The translations under genes and the position numbers were made by a program. Below are positions 13,721-21,851 of a stretch of DNA of 33,468 bases, piece after piece. Source of the stretch: Bacillus thermotolerans (GTDB taxonomy: Bacteria > Bacillota > Bacilli > Bacillales > Domibacillaceae). Location of the stretch: NCBI RefSeq assembly GCF_000812025.2, contig NZ_JWJE02000042.1:1-33468 (forward strand), given 5' to 3'. Position 1 is the stretch's first letter; every line of letters starts with the position of its first letter. A model generated the notes under the pieces. It did not search any database, was not told the origin of the DNA, and worked only from the letters and a program-made list of their open reading frames with translations.

Positions 13721-13870
13721 TTAATAATCTTCAATTGCTCGTAATCAGTCATTCAGTCTATTACCTCTGAAGTCATTCACATCGAGTCTCCTGCCCTCTC
13801 TTCGTGAAAGAGCAGGAGGTGACGGCCCTAGCATTGCCTCTCTCTATTTTAACTTCAACCTACTAAATTC

Positions 13871-14072
13871 AAACACTTCTCTCCTTCATCGCATTTCACG
13901 CGCTTCACTTTCCCTTCGCGTATGATAATTTCCTTCTCACCACGCTGCGGCAAATCAGCAATTTTTACCTTTCTATCGCATATAACAAGAGCTTCATCAT
14001 TTTACTCCGTTATATCCAGTTCTACCCTCATTGCACTAGAATCGATCATTAGTTCTTTTAGCCTCACAAAAA
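13871..14072 (-). pseudogene. XtrA-like gene broken by a stop codon (copy B)
   Basis: It is colinear with the intact 2317-2514 gene from MRLKEL to GKVKR. In copy B GAGTAAAAT replaces the GAATTAAAT of copy A, giving a TAA after VELDITE. Downstream the frame is otherwise preserved (ALVICDRKVKIADLPQRGE), so inactivation looks recent. Confidence 0.7.
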
Positions 14073-14149
14073 TACCCTCGATCTGTTAAAATAAAGGCGT
14101 CATCGATATTTTAGAGGCCGGGATCTTTCCTGGCTTTTGCATATTTTAT

Positions 14150-14255
14150 TCATTTTTTGGGTATGTAACTTATAATCAAGGTCATTCCACAACCACCTCT
14201 ACTCAACTATGATATGAACCTTGATCAGCCGGGCGAATGCCCGGCTTTTTTAAAT
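14150..14255 (+). ncRNA. Candidate small RNA related to the GTATA family (divergent)
   Basis: GCATA (14139-14143), a ~15-bp T-rich spacer and GGGTATGTAA resemble the family promoter imperfectly. The leader has no ORF, and the unit ends in AGCCGGGC/GCCCGGCT with T6 at 14228-14251. The inner sequence AAGGTCATTCC...GAACCTTGATC can fold back on itself. Kept as a weak relative. Confidence 0.3.
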
Positions 14256-14362
14256 TTCACTGCTACTTTGAGCTTCATTGAAAGTTCTTGGACAAGAGAT
14301 GCATCACGGGAACTACATGCTGCCAGCTTTCGACCTTCTCCTTCGCTTCTCCTTATTTCTTT

Positions 14363-14470
14363 GTATATTTCTTTTTAAAAAGGATAGACTGTCTAAAGTA
14401 AGTTATTGTTGAGCCCTCAACATCCAATTGAATAACCTTTGTTCTAGCCAGGAGAAATCCTGGCTCTTTG
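14363..14470 (+). ncRNA. Candidate sporulation small RNA, copy 3
   Basis: GTATA (14363-14367), 14 bp and GGATAGACTG (14382-14391) precede a core almost identical to copy 1 (AAAGTAAGTTATTGTTGA, CCCTCAACATCCAATTGAA). It ends in AGCCAGG (14446-14452), AGAAAT, CCTGGCT and a short T tract. No ribosome binding site or frame fits the core. It lies directly upstream of the GNAT gene, and a degenerate second copy lies just after that gene. Confidence 0.55.
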
Positions 14471-14622
14471 TGTGCCTATTTTGGCGAGGTGCGACGTAAT
14501 CAATTCTTTCAACAATTTTGCTTTATAATCCGTATAATAAAACTATCTTGAAACCTGAAGGAATTGATTTATGCACAGTATCAATACCTTGACCCCAAAA
14601 TAAAAACTGCGGAGGTAAAATA

Positions 14623-15153
14623 TTGATTACAGAATTACGCACCAAACGATTATTGTTACGAAAAATGAAGGCTGCAGACTCAGCAAGCTTGTTTGCAATC
14701 TGGTCCGATCCAGAAGTTACAAAATATATGAACATTAATTGTTTTACGAACGAAACACAAGCAAAGGAGATGATTGAATTACTTGATAATTTATCCCAGG
14801 AAAACAAGGCTGTTCGTTATTCAATAATTGAGTTAGAATCAAATAAAATTATTGGTTCCTGTGGTTATAATTCTTTAGACTCCGATCACTCTAAAGCTGA
14901 AATTGGTTATGATATCAGTAAAGCCTTTTGGGGCAAAGGTTATGCGACAGAAGCTATTTCCTCTTTAATGGATTATGCATTTACTTCATTAAAACTTAAT
15001 AGAGTAGAAGCAAAAGTTGTACCTGAAAACATCCCTTCTATAAAAGTCTTAGAAAAGTTAAACTTTACGTACGAAGGAACAATGAGAAAGTGCGAAAAAT
15101 CAAACGGAAAATTTATGGACCTAAGTATTTATTCAAAATTAATTACAGATTAA
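14623..15153 (+). CDS. GNAT acetyltransferase, RimJ/RimL type
   Basis: The 176-residue protein starts at a TTG with GGAGG 8 nt upstream. It reads MITELRTKRLLLRKMKAADSASLFAIWSDPEVTKYM, typical for RimJ-like N-acetyltransferases. The acetyl-CoA-binding motif A is in 'AEIGYDISKAFWGKGYATEAISSLMDYAF' (Gly-rich G-x-G-Y-A-T-E-A, near residue 105-115), followed by 'NRVEAKVVPENIPSIKVLEKLNFTYEGTMR'. The substrate could be a ribosomal protein N-terminus, an antibiotic or a small amine. It interrupts the copy B duplicate and is flanked by two copies of the small-RNA repeat, so it may have been gained or lost by recombination between them. Confidence 0.9.
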   Translation: MITELRTKRLLLRKMKAADSASLFAIWSDPEVTKYMNINCFTNETQAKEMIELLDNLSQENKAVRYSIIELESNKIIGSCGYNSLDSDHSKAEIGYDISKAFWGKGYATEAISSLMDYAFTSLKLNRVEAKVVPENIPSIKVLEKLNFTYEGTMRKCEKSNGKFMDLSIYSKLITD

Positions 15154-15184
15154 CTCGTCATGACCACTCCCGAAAAAGAGATGT

Positions 15185-15262
15185 TGATTATAGTAAGCCT
15201 TTGTTAAATTCTCAACGTCCAGCTGAACAACCTTAGTCCTAACCGGGAGTCCTCCCGGTTTT
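15185..15262 (+). ncRNA. Degenerate copy of the small-RNA family after the GNAT gene
   Basis: The core (TATAGTAAGCCTTTGTTAAA, CTCAACGTCCAGCTGAACAA) and the terminator AACCGGG...CCCGGTTTTTT are kept. The GTATA/GG promoter is not, so it may be silent or only a terminator for the GNAT gene. Confidence 0.4.
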
Positions 15263-15344
15263 TTAATTTAATTTCATTTTTTAAGTCTTCGTGAATATGA
15301 TATGGAGAGTTCAGAAATCGCTCCGTTGTCTCTTTCATCAGTGA

Positions 15345-15385
15345 ATATCTTAACTCACCAGGCCGATGCCTGGCTTTTTTTATTT
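15345..15385 (+). terminator. Terminator GCCAGGC-type with conserved leader (duplicate of 2786)
   Basis: CCAGGCCGATGCCTGG followed by T7 has the same sequence and leader (CAGTGAATATCTTAACTCACC) as in copy A. Confidence 0.6.
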
Positions 15386-15488
15386 TTCTCTTCTCAAAAA
15401 TGGGCTTAGACATATAACTAGTACACAAATTCTAAATCTACATGAACTATTATTTATTCTATAATATATCAAATGAGGGTTATCAAAT

Positions 15489-15608
15489 ATGCTTTAGAAA
15501 TCTACATAATAATTGGTCAGGACATAAACAATGCCCTTCTAGATTCTGACCTCCACAAATTTCACCAACACAGCACTTTGTAAAAACAAATTTATACAAT
15601 TCAGATTA
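15489..15608 (+). pseudogene. Truncated relic of the cotD-like gene
   Basis: It aligns with the first ~45 codons of cotD at 2915 (start, CACATAATAATTGGTCAGGA region, CCACAAATTTCACCAACAC region). A 2-nt loss after the ATG gives ATGCTTTAG, and the His-rich C-terminal half is absent. The sigma-K-like -10 is also damaged. Confidence 0.75.
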
Positions 15609-15807
15609 ATTCTTATGATTTTCTTTGGAATGCGATTATATTGAGGGCCTTCATACTGTAACTCCCCGCTTTTTATCTTTATTGGCGAGGTTTGGAGTAA
15701 ATATTTTATTTTTATAATTTGCGTAAATACATACTAATAAGAAGAAAATATAAACTCCTGGAATTATTCACCTTGGTATATGCCTTAAAAAAACCCTTTT
15801 AACATAC

Positions 15808-16428
15808 TCATTTTTTTAAAAGCTTGTTATGTAATTTTGAAAGAAGCAGCAATGAGAGAATTGACCCAATGAAGGTGAGCGACATATCCCACTGCGCATC
15901 CCACATATCACCCTGCATCCCTAAAAAATCTTTAGAGGCTTTTCCTCCTTTTGCGACTTTAACAGCGATCCATTCGATAATCTCGTACAATGCAGCGATG
16001 GCAAGTGAAATGCTTATACTGATAGTAAATAACCAGAAGCCTTTGCGTATTTGAGCTTGCCGAATTAATACTTCCCTTATCACGATCACAAATAAACCTT
16101 TCAATAGATGTCCAAATCGATCATAGTGATTTCGATGTAAATCAAATACCTCTTTTATCCAATTAAAAAGAGGAACTTTTGAATATGTGTAGTGTCCGCC
16201 GACAAGCACTAGAATCATTAACACGGCAATAATTATATAAGAAAGAGTGGTAAGGCGAAATCTACTATACGTTGCTATCACGATGATGAATCCAGCTATA
16301 GCAGGAGCAGCCTCCGCTGCCCAGGTCATATAACTGGCGGGCTTGATGACAGACCAGATAAGAACTGCAGCCACCATGAATAACAAAAATAAATGAATCC
16401 TCGTGCGGTTATTCCCTTCTCTTTTCAC
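15808..16428 (-). CDS. DUF2238/YjdF-family membrane protein
   Basis: The 206-residue protein has about six membrane helices and the DUF2238 motifs: 'HYTYSKVPLFNWIKEVFDLHRNHYDRFGHLLKGL' (residues 79-112, with the conserved N-x-Y-D-R-x-G-H) and 'ALYEIIEWIAVKVAKG...DFLGMQGDMWDAQWDM' (residues 145-180). The clustered acidic, His and Trp residues in the membrane are characteristic, but the family's function is unknown. The upstream GGAGGGAGAAAAG supports the ATG at 16428. It is monocistronic. Confidence 0.85.
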   Translation of the reverse strand: MKREGNNRTRIHLFLLFMVAAVLIWSVIKPASYMTWAAEAAPAIAGFIIVIATYSRFRLTTLSYIIIAVLMILVLVGGHYTYSKVPLFNWIKEVFDLHRNHYDRFGHLLKGLFVIVIREVLIRQAQIRKGFWLFTISISISLAIAALYEIIEWIAVKVAKGGKASKDFLGMQGDMWDAQWDMSLTFIGSILSLLLLSKLHNKLLKK

Positions 16429-16557
16429 TTTTCTCCCTCCTGCTAAGAGCTCTTTACCTGTAGTGTTCGGAAAAGAGCGATCCTATATCCAAATTTTTTA
16501 AAGCCGCTCTCAAGCTGGCCGTCTAAGAACAGCGGATAGATTCGATATAGAACAAAC

Positions 16558-16590
16558 AAGCCCTTTTGAACCTTAGTTCAAAAGGGCTTA
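16558..16590 (-). terminator. Intrinsic terminator after the gene at 16634
   Basis: Perfect 14-bp arms AAGCCCTTTTGAAC/GTTCAAAAGGGCTT with a 4-nt loop; on the minus strand a TTGTTTGTTC tract follows. Confidence 0.65.
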
Positions 16591-16633
16591 TATTGCAGGG
16601 AAGAAACCGTGCTAGAAGAAATGACTAGTCTCG

Positions 16634-16864
16634 TTATTTATTTTGGCCTGACAACGTTTGCTGTAAAGTCGAGTTAACAGCCATGCCTACTACAGGTTTA
16701 GCCATTTGCTGAACAGGTTGACTGTTTATTAATGCACTGGTCACGTTTTTTGACATCTGCTGAAAAGTCCCATTTTGCAACCCTCTTGATATCCCATAAA
16801 TAGCAGCTCCAGTAGCGCCTGCCGCTAATAGAGATGTGATCATCATTCCTCGTTGATTATTCAT
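16634..16864 (-). CDS. Small Ala/Gly-rich protein with one membrane-like segment
   Basis: The 76-residue protein MNNQRGMMITSLLAAGATGAAIYGISRGLQ has a weakly hydrophobic glycine-rich N-terminal helix, then Gln/Ser-rich amphipathic helices. This recalls small spore-former proteins of the DUF3918/YrzQ kind, tentatively. The shorter protein at 24823 has a similar N-terminus. GGAGG is placed well before the ATG. Confidence 0.6.
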   Translation of the reverse strand: MNNQRGMMITSLLAAGATGAAIYGISRGLQNGTFQQMSKNVTSALINSQPVQQMAKPVVGMAVNSTLQQTLSGQNK

Positions 16865-17135
16865 AAAAAATCCTCCTTCCTTTACTAGATACTCGAGTGA
16901 ACCGATTCTAAAAAGACGAGTTTTAGAAACATGTTTAGCATTATATACATGATGATTAATTATGCTGGTAACTATTTACCTGCTTATAAAGCGACTATTA
17001 GAGATTTCAATATCAGCAGTAAATTGCCTAGAATAATTGTAATTGACTATATGAATGTAAACAAAAGCAGCTTAGCATAAACTGTTGTGTATATGCAGGA
17101 CCCTGATAATAAAAACGAATAAATACTTTCATAAC

Positions 17136-17172
17136 AAAAAGCACTGATTCAGTTACCATCAGTGCTTTCTTT
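17136..17172 (-). terminator. Hairpin, duplicate of the terminator at 7335
   Basis: AAAAAGCACTGAT pairs with ATCAGTGCTTT, and the sequence after it resembles 7371-7470. It lies beside a 3' relic of the same small gene. Confidence 0.6.
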
Positions 17173-17224
17173 GACTATACTTTTCCTTTTCTACTCTTTC
17201 CATTCCCTTTAAATCAGCTCTACA

Positions 17225-17282
17225 GCATGTTACTTGTCCATAACTTGGAAGGTCTAATGGTACGTATACTTCATTCTCCTTC
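17225..17282 (-). pseudogene. 3' relic of the small gene family of 7419/26764
   Basis: The minus strand encodes 'NEVYVPLDLP' and then drifts out of frame by one lost base relative to 7419. The 5' part is missing. With the neighbouring hairpin it is a decayed duplicate of the 7335-7470 segment. Confidence 0.55.
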
Positions 17283-17318
17283 AAAAAAGCCGATAGTTTT
17301 GGGCTATTTCAGGAATTT

Positions 17319-17525
17319 CTATCCTCTTTCTATTTGGCCGGGTCGTTTTTGCTGAATTGATACATGCTGCGGGCGTCTTGGATAATTAGCCTTGTCCGTG
17401 CCAGGGCCTGTAAGATCACCCCTCTGATCTACATTCGTATATTCAACCTGCGTTCTTAATTCATCCTGCTGGGCTCTTAATTCTTCCTGCTCAGCCCTTA
17501 CTTCCCGCTGATTTTCCTTTGACAT
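17319..17525 (-). CDS. Small charged protein with short Glu/Gln repeats
   Basis: From the ATG at 17525 (AGGAGG 8 nt upstream) a 68-residue protein reads MSKENQREVRAEQEELRAQQDELRTQVEYTN.... A heptad-like repeat (EQEELRA/QQDELRT) suggests a short coiled coil, followed by a disordered Gly/Pro/Arg tail. A GTG three codons earlier is possible but lies inside the ribosome binding site. No family is recognised; small hydrophilic proteins of this kind are common in spore formers. Confidence 0.6.
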   Translation of the reverse strand: MSKENQREVRAEQEELRAQQDELRTQVEYTNVDQRGDLTGPGTDKANYPRRPQHVSIQQKRPGQIERG

Positions 17526-17739
17526 GAATTCCACCTCCTTTCTATAGGATAGATAGAAATCTATGCCAAAAAACAGGTAATTTTTGCTTAATAAGTCTAT
17601 GGGTGCTATTCAACTCTTCCTTAAAATGCAGATTCAGATGATCGAGACAACCTTCCATAGGTGATAGTACGAGTTATATTTGAATAGTCTTAATGATGTA
17701 CCGGTTGGAATCAATTGGATAAAAAGGAAGCGTAAACCA

Positions 17740-18393
17740 ATGAAGAGGATGCTATTTTCTCTCGCCGCAGCGCTTGTGACCCTTTTCTTTCTTGCAGGGA
17801 TTGCATCGGCTCACGTTACTGTGTTACCTAATGAAACAACGCAAGGAAGCTATGAGATGTTTACAGTAAAGGTTCCTTCGGAAAAGGATGCCGTGTCTAC
17901 CACACAAATTAAAATTGATATCCCATCAGAAGTAAATATAAGTCGTTTTGAACCAAAACCAGACTGGACATATGATATTCAAAGAGATGCAGCAGGTAAA
18001 ATTATCAGTGTGACATGGACAGCAGAATGCGAAGGTTTGACATCAACTGAATTTGCATTGTTTAATATGCAAGGAAAAGTAGCAGCAGATGCCACAGAAA
18101 TTATCTGGAAGGCTTATCAAACATATGACGATGGAAGCGTAGTTGAATGGATCGGAGCACAAGATACAGAAAAGCCTGCTTCGGTGACTACTGTGCACCC
18201 TAAGCCAACTGATAATGGTGAGGATAACGATCAATCTGCACAGGCGGAAGACGAGGAAGAATCAGCCACAGGATCATCGATAGAAGAGGACGCACAGACA
18301 ACCAGCCTTTCTGGCATGCCGCTTTTTGTATCTATCGCCGCTTTAATTATAGCTTTATTAGCGCTTATTCTTTCTTTCAGAAGACGATCTTGA
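17740..18393 (+). CDS. ycnI: YcnI-family (DUF1775) membrane-anchored copper-binding protein
   Basis: The 217-residue protein has a signal peptide (MKRMLFSLAAALVTLFFLAGIASA) that would leave an N-terminal His25 (HVTVLPNETT), the copper-binding His of YcnI. The DUF1775 domain follows, with 'YEMFTVKVPSEKD', 'RFEPKPDWTYDI' and 'EFALFNMQGKVA'. After it come an acidic linker and a C-terminal membrane anchor (MPLFVSIAALIIALLALIL) ending in RRRS. YcnI binds Cu(II) outside the cell in copper handling. I chose the ATG with AAGGAAG upstream; an extension of 20 residues is open but would bury the signal peptide. The usual partners ycnJ and ycnK are not adjacent. Confidence 0.9.
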   Translation: MKRMLFSLAAALVTLFFLAGIASAHVTVLPNETTQGSYEMFTVKVPSEKDAVSTTQIKIDIPSEVNISRFEPKPDWTYDIQRDAAGKIISVTWTAECEGLTSTEFALFNMQGKVAADATEIIWKAYQTYDDGSVVEWIGAQDTEKPASVTTVHPKPTDNGEDNDQSAQAEDEEESATGSSIEEDAQTTSLSGMPLFVSIAALIIALLALILSFRRRS

Positions 18394-18404
18394 GATATGT
18401 TCAA

Positions 18405-18437
18405 GAAGACAAGGGATTGAATTCTCTTGTCTTTTCT
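18405..18437 (+). terminator. Intrinsic terminator after ycnI
   Basis: AGACAAG pairs with CTTGTCT across a ~13-nt loop, followed by TTTCTTG. Confidence 0.65.
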
Positions 18438-18918
18438 TGTTAGTCTAACAAACACTTCCCTCTAACTGGTTTCCACTTAGACATGGCAGCTGCCTTCCCT
18501 CTGTTTTGTTTCTACAGTGGGATCTAAACCTTCTTTTTGGCCCACTTAAAATTTTTTCACTTTCCATTGCGAAAGAAGAAAATAAAAAGCGTGTTCATAC
18601 TTGTCTCGTTATCTGCTCTGGCTTACACAAATTTTAGATGACTGAAACAATATTATGTTAACATCTAATGTTAGCTTCACCTTTAAATTGAATAACCGTC
18701 GTGATGGTCCCTTGCGTTCCCTTGCTCGTTAATTTCGTCTAAACCGAGCCTTTGTTCATATCTCTTACCGCCTCCTCCTGTTACAAAAAATCTCTAGACT
18801 CCCATAATGGTTTTGCAGAATAGCAATTAAATGTTTCAACTTCCCGCATTAAGGATAAATGAAAATGACCGAGCAAATACAAATTGTTGCTTATCAGTAA
18901 TTGTTTCAGGAGGGAAAT
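18438..18918. other. Intergenic stretch with no gene seen
   Basis: About 480 nt with no supported reading frame, repeat or clear promoter motif. It may be old decayed sequence. Confidence 0.5.
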
Positions 18919-19179
18919 ATGAATAAAGATAGTGCTCTTTCTATTGCTTCATTATTAATTTACATTGTATTGCTTTATACGTTAGTGACCGGCGCTTCGT
19001 ACGGAGTGCTAAACATATTGGTGATCGCAGCGATGCTACTTTTCGCAGCCCTTGGCATCTTTTTTGGACGGCGAGCTCCGGTAGGATTTGCACGATGGAC
19101 CTTATTAATTCTTAATATCATCGCTATTGTCGTTACTATTCTTCTCGTTGCGTTTGGCTTTGGCATCAGTGAAAGCTAA
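18919..19179 (+). CDS. Small three-helix membrane protein
   Basis: From the ATG at 18919 (AGGAGGG upstream) an 86-residue protein has three membrane helices (LSIASLLIYIVLLYTLV, VLNILVIAAMLLFAALGIFFG, WTLLILNIIAIVVTILLVAF) separated by 'GASYG' and 'RRAPVGFAR'. It shows no recognised catalytic motif. A terminator follows directly, so it is a single-gene unit. Confidence 0.7.
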   Translation: MNKDSALSIASLLIYIVLLYTLVTGASYGVLNILVIAAMLLFAALGIFFGRRAPVGFARWTLLILNIIAIVVTILLVAFGFGISES

Positions 19180-19202
19180 ACGGCCCGTTTGTTTTCTACA
19201 TA

Positions 19203-19243
19203 AAAGGCTGAGGACCCCTATGCACAGAGGTCCCCAGCCTTTT
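19203..19243 (+). terminator. Strong intrinsic terminator
   Basis: AAGGCTG-GGACC pairs with GGTCC-CAGCCTT around a ~12-nt loop, followed by T5. Confidence 0.85.
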
Positions 19244-19341
19244 TACCTATTCCTTATTTGCATGCCATTAACAACGAACAGGCAGATAATACAAGAAAAT
19301 AAAGCAACGCAGATATACCACCTTGCTTTAAAGAATGGGTC

Positions 19342-19575
19342 TTATGCATGTTTCGCCTGTTTTATTAAAGGCACAATCTCCAGAAAATCATCCAAACGAC
19401 CTGGCGGCATCTCCAATTGAGACCCGTCACTTAACACAACTGATAGATTTTCCCCTTCTTCTGTTGGTTCTACAAATATGGCAGAAAGCCCGCTCTCCTT
19501 GCAGCGGATGTCTACCTCATTCTCAAACATAAAATCATCTAACGCATGAAAGCTGTTTATGTCCTTTAGTGACAA
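19342..19575 (-). CDS. Small hypothetical protein (paralogue of the relic at 9294)
   Basis: The 77-residue protein starts at TTG and reads MSLKDINSFHALDDFMFENEVDI, with strand-rich 'VEPTEEGENLSVVLSDGSQLEMPPGRLDDFLEIV'. No family is recognised. Conservation of the same blocks in the broken copy at 9294 shows that it is a real gene. The start is supported by equivalence with the paralogue; AAGGGG lies upstream. Confidence 0.65.
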   Translation of the reverse strand: MSLKDINSFHALDDFMFENEVDIRCKESGLSAIFVEPTEEGENLSVVLSDGSQLEMPPGRLDDFLEIVPLIKQAKHA

Positions 19576-19757
19576 TTAAGTCATCCCCTTTATTCATTAC
19601 ATCTAGTTTCGGATATATCGCTATACAACTAGCTAAGTATAGGTGTCCTTATACTTATATTATCAAAATTTTCTTGAAATTCAATAACCTATACGCAAAA
19701 TCGATAACTTTTCACTAAATAGTATATTTAATAGATGGATTCATAAAAGACTGAAAG

Positions 19758-19797
19758 AAGAAAGGGGTAAGGCATTAGGCTACCCTTGCTTTTTATT
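19758..19797 (-). terminator. Hairpin downstream of the sulfite-oxidase-like gene
   Basis: AAGGGGTA pairs with TACCCTT across a ~10-nt loop, followed by a T-rich tract on the plus strand. It is likely a terminator used by the gene at 19823. Confidence 0.5.
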
Positions 19798-19822
19798 CTT
19801 TATACTAAGAGTTCTTGTACAG

Positions 19823-20887
19823 TTACTCCACCTTTACCTTCACTTTCTCCATTGCGTTGTACCCGTATCCTTTGCGGTTCCAGAAAGGAGTTGACGGCTG
19901 CATGCGGTGGCCTGAATCGGTAGCCTTCGCCATTAATGTGTATTCTCCTTTTACTGGCACGGTCCAGTCAAACGCCCACTTCACCCAGGCATAGTTCTCT
20001 GCAGGAATAACCTTCGCGTCTGACCACGTACTCCCGCCATCAATGCTAATCTCCACCTTTTTTATCAGTCCCTCGCCACTCCAAGCAATCCCTTCGATCG
20101 TATGCTTGCCGGTATTGAGCACTTCCATATTCGATGGCTTTTGGATGATTGAATTAACATTCATCGTAGTCACTGGAAAAGCTCCTTCGTCACTCTCCTG
20201 GTATGGATAGTATACATAATCTACCGACTGAAACGGCCCCTCAAAGGCAGAATCAATGACATAAATTTGTTTAATCCATTTGACAGAAGACATTGCATAC
20301 CATTGTGGAACGATCAGCCGAAGAGGATATCCATGCTTGAAAGGAATAGGCTGGCTATTGTATTCATAAGCAACGATCGTATCCGGGTGCATCGCTTGAT
20401 CAAGAGGCAGACTTCTCGCATACGTATGGACAGTATCTGTGTCCGTCCGCTCTCCGTAATCGTACCCTTCTACGACCACTTCTTTTGCTGCGTCCTTCAG
20501 CCCTGCTGCCCTAAGAAGTGTACGAAGCGATACCCCCTTCCATTCCCCTTGGGTGATCGCTCCCTTTTCCCATTGCTCGCCAAATACCTTTGGCTCGAAT
20601 AGACTGCGTTTATTCCCTGCGCATTCCAGGACCGCCTTAATGGTTCTTGACGGCAGCCGCAGCAAATCCTGCACAGAATAGCAAACGGGCTTCTCCACTA
20701 GCCCGCGAATAGGCAGCCAATAGTAAGCAGACGTAAAGGATGGGTAAGTAAAATGGTTTCGCCTGTAAAACAATGAGGGATGAACGAGATCTGTCCGTAT
20801 ATGTTCAATAGGTGATTCCTGGTTCTCAGGCTGAAGACTGCGTGTTGTTAAATAAGACTTAACAAAAGAAGAGTGTGGGAATATCAT
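19823..20887 (-). CDS. Sulfite-oxidase-family molybdopterin oxidoreductase
   Basis: The 354-residue protein has the SUOX/nitrate-reductase Moco-binding domain: 'YYWLPIRGLVEKP', then 'KAVLECAGNKRSLF' with the molybdenum-ligand Cys89, 'QWEKGAITQGEWKGVSLRTLLRAAGL', 'LPLDQAMHPDTIVAYEYNSQPIPFKHGYPLRLIVPQWYAMSSVKWIKQI'. From about residue 240 a C-terminal Mo-co dimerisation domain follows ('IEGIAWSGEGLIKKVEISIDGGSTWSDA', 'WAFDWTVPVKGEYTLMAKATDSGHRMQPS'). It has no signal peptide or heme domain, so it is probably a cytoplasmic enzyme like YedY-type relatives without Tat export. The substrate (sulfite or another oxide) cannot be set. It looks full length and monocistronic. Confidence 0.92.
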   Translation of the reverse strand: MIFPHSSFVKSYLTTRSLQPENQESPIEHIRTDLVHPSLFYRRNHFTYPSFTSAYYWLPIRGLVEKPVCYSVQDLLRLPSRTIKAVLECAGNKRSLFEPKVFGEQWEKGAITQGEWKGVSLRTLLRAAGLKDAAKEVVVEGYDYGERTDTDTVHTYARSLPLDQAMHPDTIVAYEYNSQPIPFKHGYPLRLIVPQWYAMSSVKWIKQIYVIDSAFEGPFQSVDYVYYPYQESDEGAFPVTTMNVNSIIQKPSNMEVLNTGKHTIEGIAWSGEGLIKKVEISIDGGSTWSDAKVIPAENYAWVKWAFDWTVPVKGEYTLMAKATDSGHRMQPSTPFWNRKGYGYNAMEKVKVKVE

Positions 20888-21211
20888 AACTCCCTCCCTG
20901 AGCGAGAATATTTTATCTGCCTATATGTATGAATCCATTCTCAGTTGTATGATAGATAGGTTTTTCTTCTCGCTTTGCTGTGCTACTATTGGATAATAAA
21001 GGAACGTTAAACAAATGATGCAAGAAGGATGGATGGTATTAAAATGGGTAACAGCAGAGGAGAAAACGATTTACCTTATTCATAGAAAAAGACCAGCCCA
21101 TTACTAAGGAACTCGGGCTTTCGTTCGTATTGTACAAATTATATTTCCATATATTATAATTTTCATTGGGTTTCTGACCTGCAAGTAATCTGTTAAAAAG
21201 GAGTTTTCCAG
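20888..21211. other. Intergenic region with a possible 30-residue reading frame
   Basis: Between divergent genes. A frame of 30 codons (21015-21107, MMQEGWMVLKWVTAEEKT...) has only a weak GGA upstream. AGCCC...GGGCT at 21095-21119 can form a hairpin. The frame is plausible but not well supported. Confidence 0.3.
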
Positions 21212-21817
21212 GTGAAAAAGCACATATTGCTCCCTGCCTTATTTTTATCCTTCAGCACGGTCATAGCGGCGTGCGGAAGCGATGCAGGAACGAACTCTGC
21301 TAATGAACAGGCTCCAGCTATCCAAGAGGGGGCAGCAGAGGAAGAAAATAAAAAAGATGCCGCTTCTTATCCTGTCAAACTAAATGAAACCGTTACCTTA
21401 GATGAAGTCATCTATAGCGATGACGGCTTAAAAGGATTTAAAGCGAAACTAAAGCTGACTGTGACAGAGGTGACTCGCGGACAGGAAGCTTACGAGCAGC
21501 TGCAGCAAGTGAATAAATCTAATAAGCCCGCCCCTGAAGGCTTTGAATGGGTACTTGTGAAAGTGAAGGGCAAGCTAGCAGAGGCCGAAACAGAGGAGTT
21601 TCCGTACTGGTTATCGGCGATGAACTTTAAATTTGTTTCTGAAGATGGTGACATTTACAATCAAGAAGCATCCGCTGCCGTTCCTAACGAACTGGATGCG
21701 GAGCTGTTTAAAGGAATGGAAGAAGAAGGATATTTTGCGGACTTAATTGAAATCGGAGATGAAGTGACACTGAAGTATGAAACGCTCGATGCCCGCGTCT
21801 TCTTTCAAACTCAATAA
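21212..21817 (+). CDS. DUF4352-like lipoprotein
   Basis: A GTG start after AAAGGAG gives a 201-residue protein with a lipoprotein signal peptide (MKKHILLPALFLSFSTVIAAC, lipobox VIAAC with Cys21). An acidic Ala/Glu/Asn-rich linker and a beta-rich domain follow ('ASYPVKLNETVTLDEVIYSDDG', 'EGFEWVLVKVKGKL', 'YWLSAMNFKFVSEDGDIYNQEA'). The layout fits DUF4352/telokin-like extracellular domains, often immunoglobulin-like and of unknown role. It would be anchored to the outer face of the membrane. It has its own terminator at 21825. Confidence 0.82.
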   Translation: MKKHILLPALFLSFSTVIAACGSDAGTNSANEQAPAIQEGAAEEENKKDAASYPVKLNETVTLDEVIYSDDGLKGFKAKLKLTVTEVTRGQEAYEQLQQVNKSNKPAPEGFEWVLVKVKGKLAEAETEEFPYWLSAMNFKFVSEDGDIYNQEASAAVPNELDAELFKGMEEEGYFADLIEIGDEVTLKYETLDARVFFQTQ

Positions 21818-21824
21818 TGCCAAA

Positions 21825-21851
21825 AAGCTCGGCCTTCCCGGGCTTTTTCTT
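21825..21851 (+). terminator. Intrinsic terminator after the DUF4352-like gene
   Basis: AAGCTCGG pairs imperfectly with CCGGGCTT, followed by TTTTC. Confidence 0.65.
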
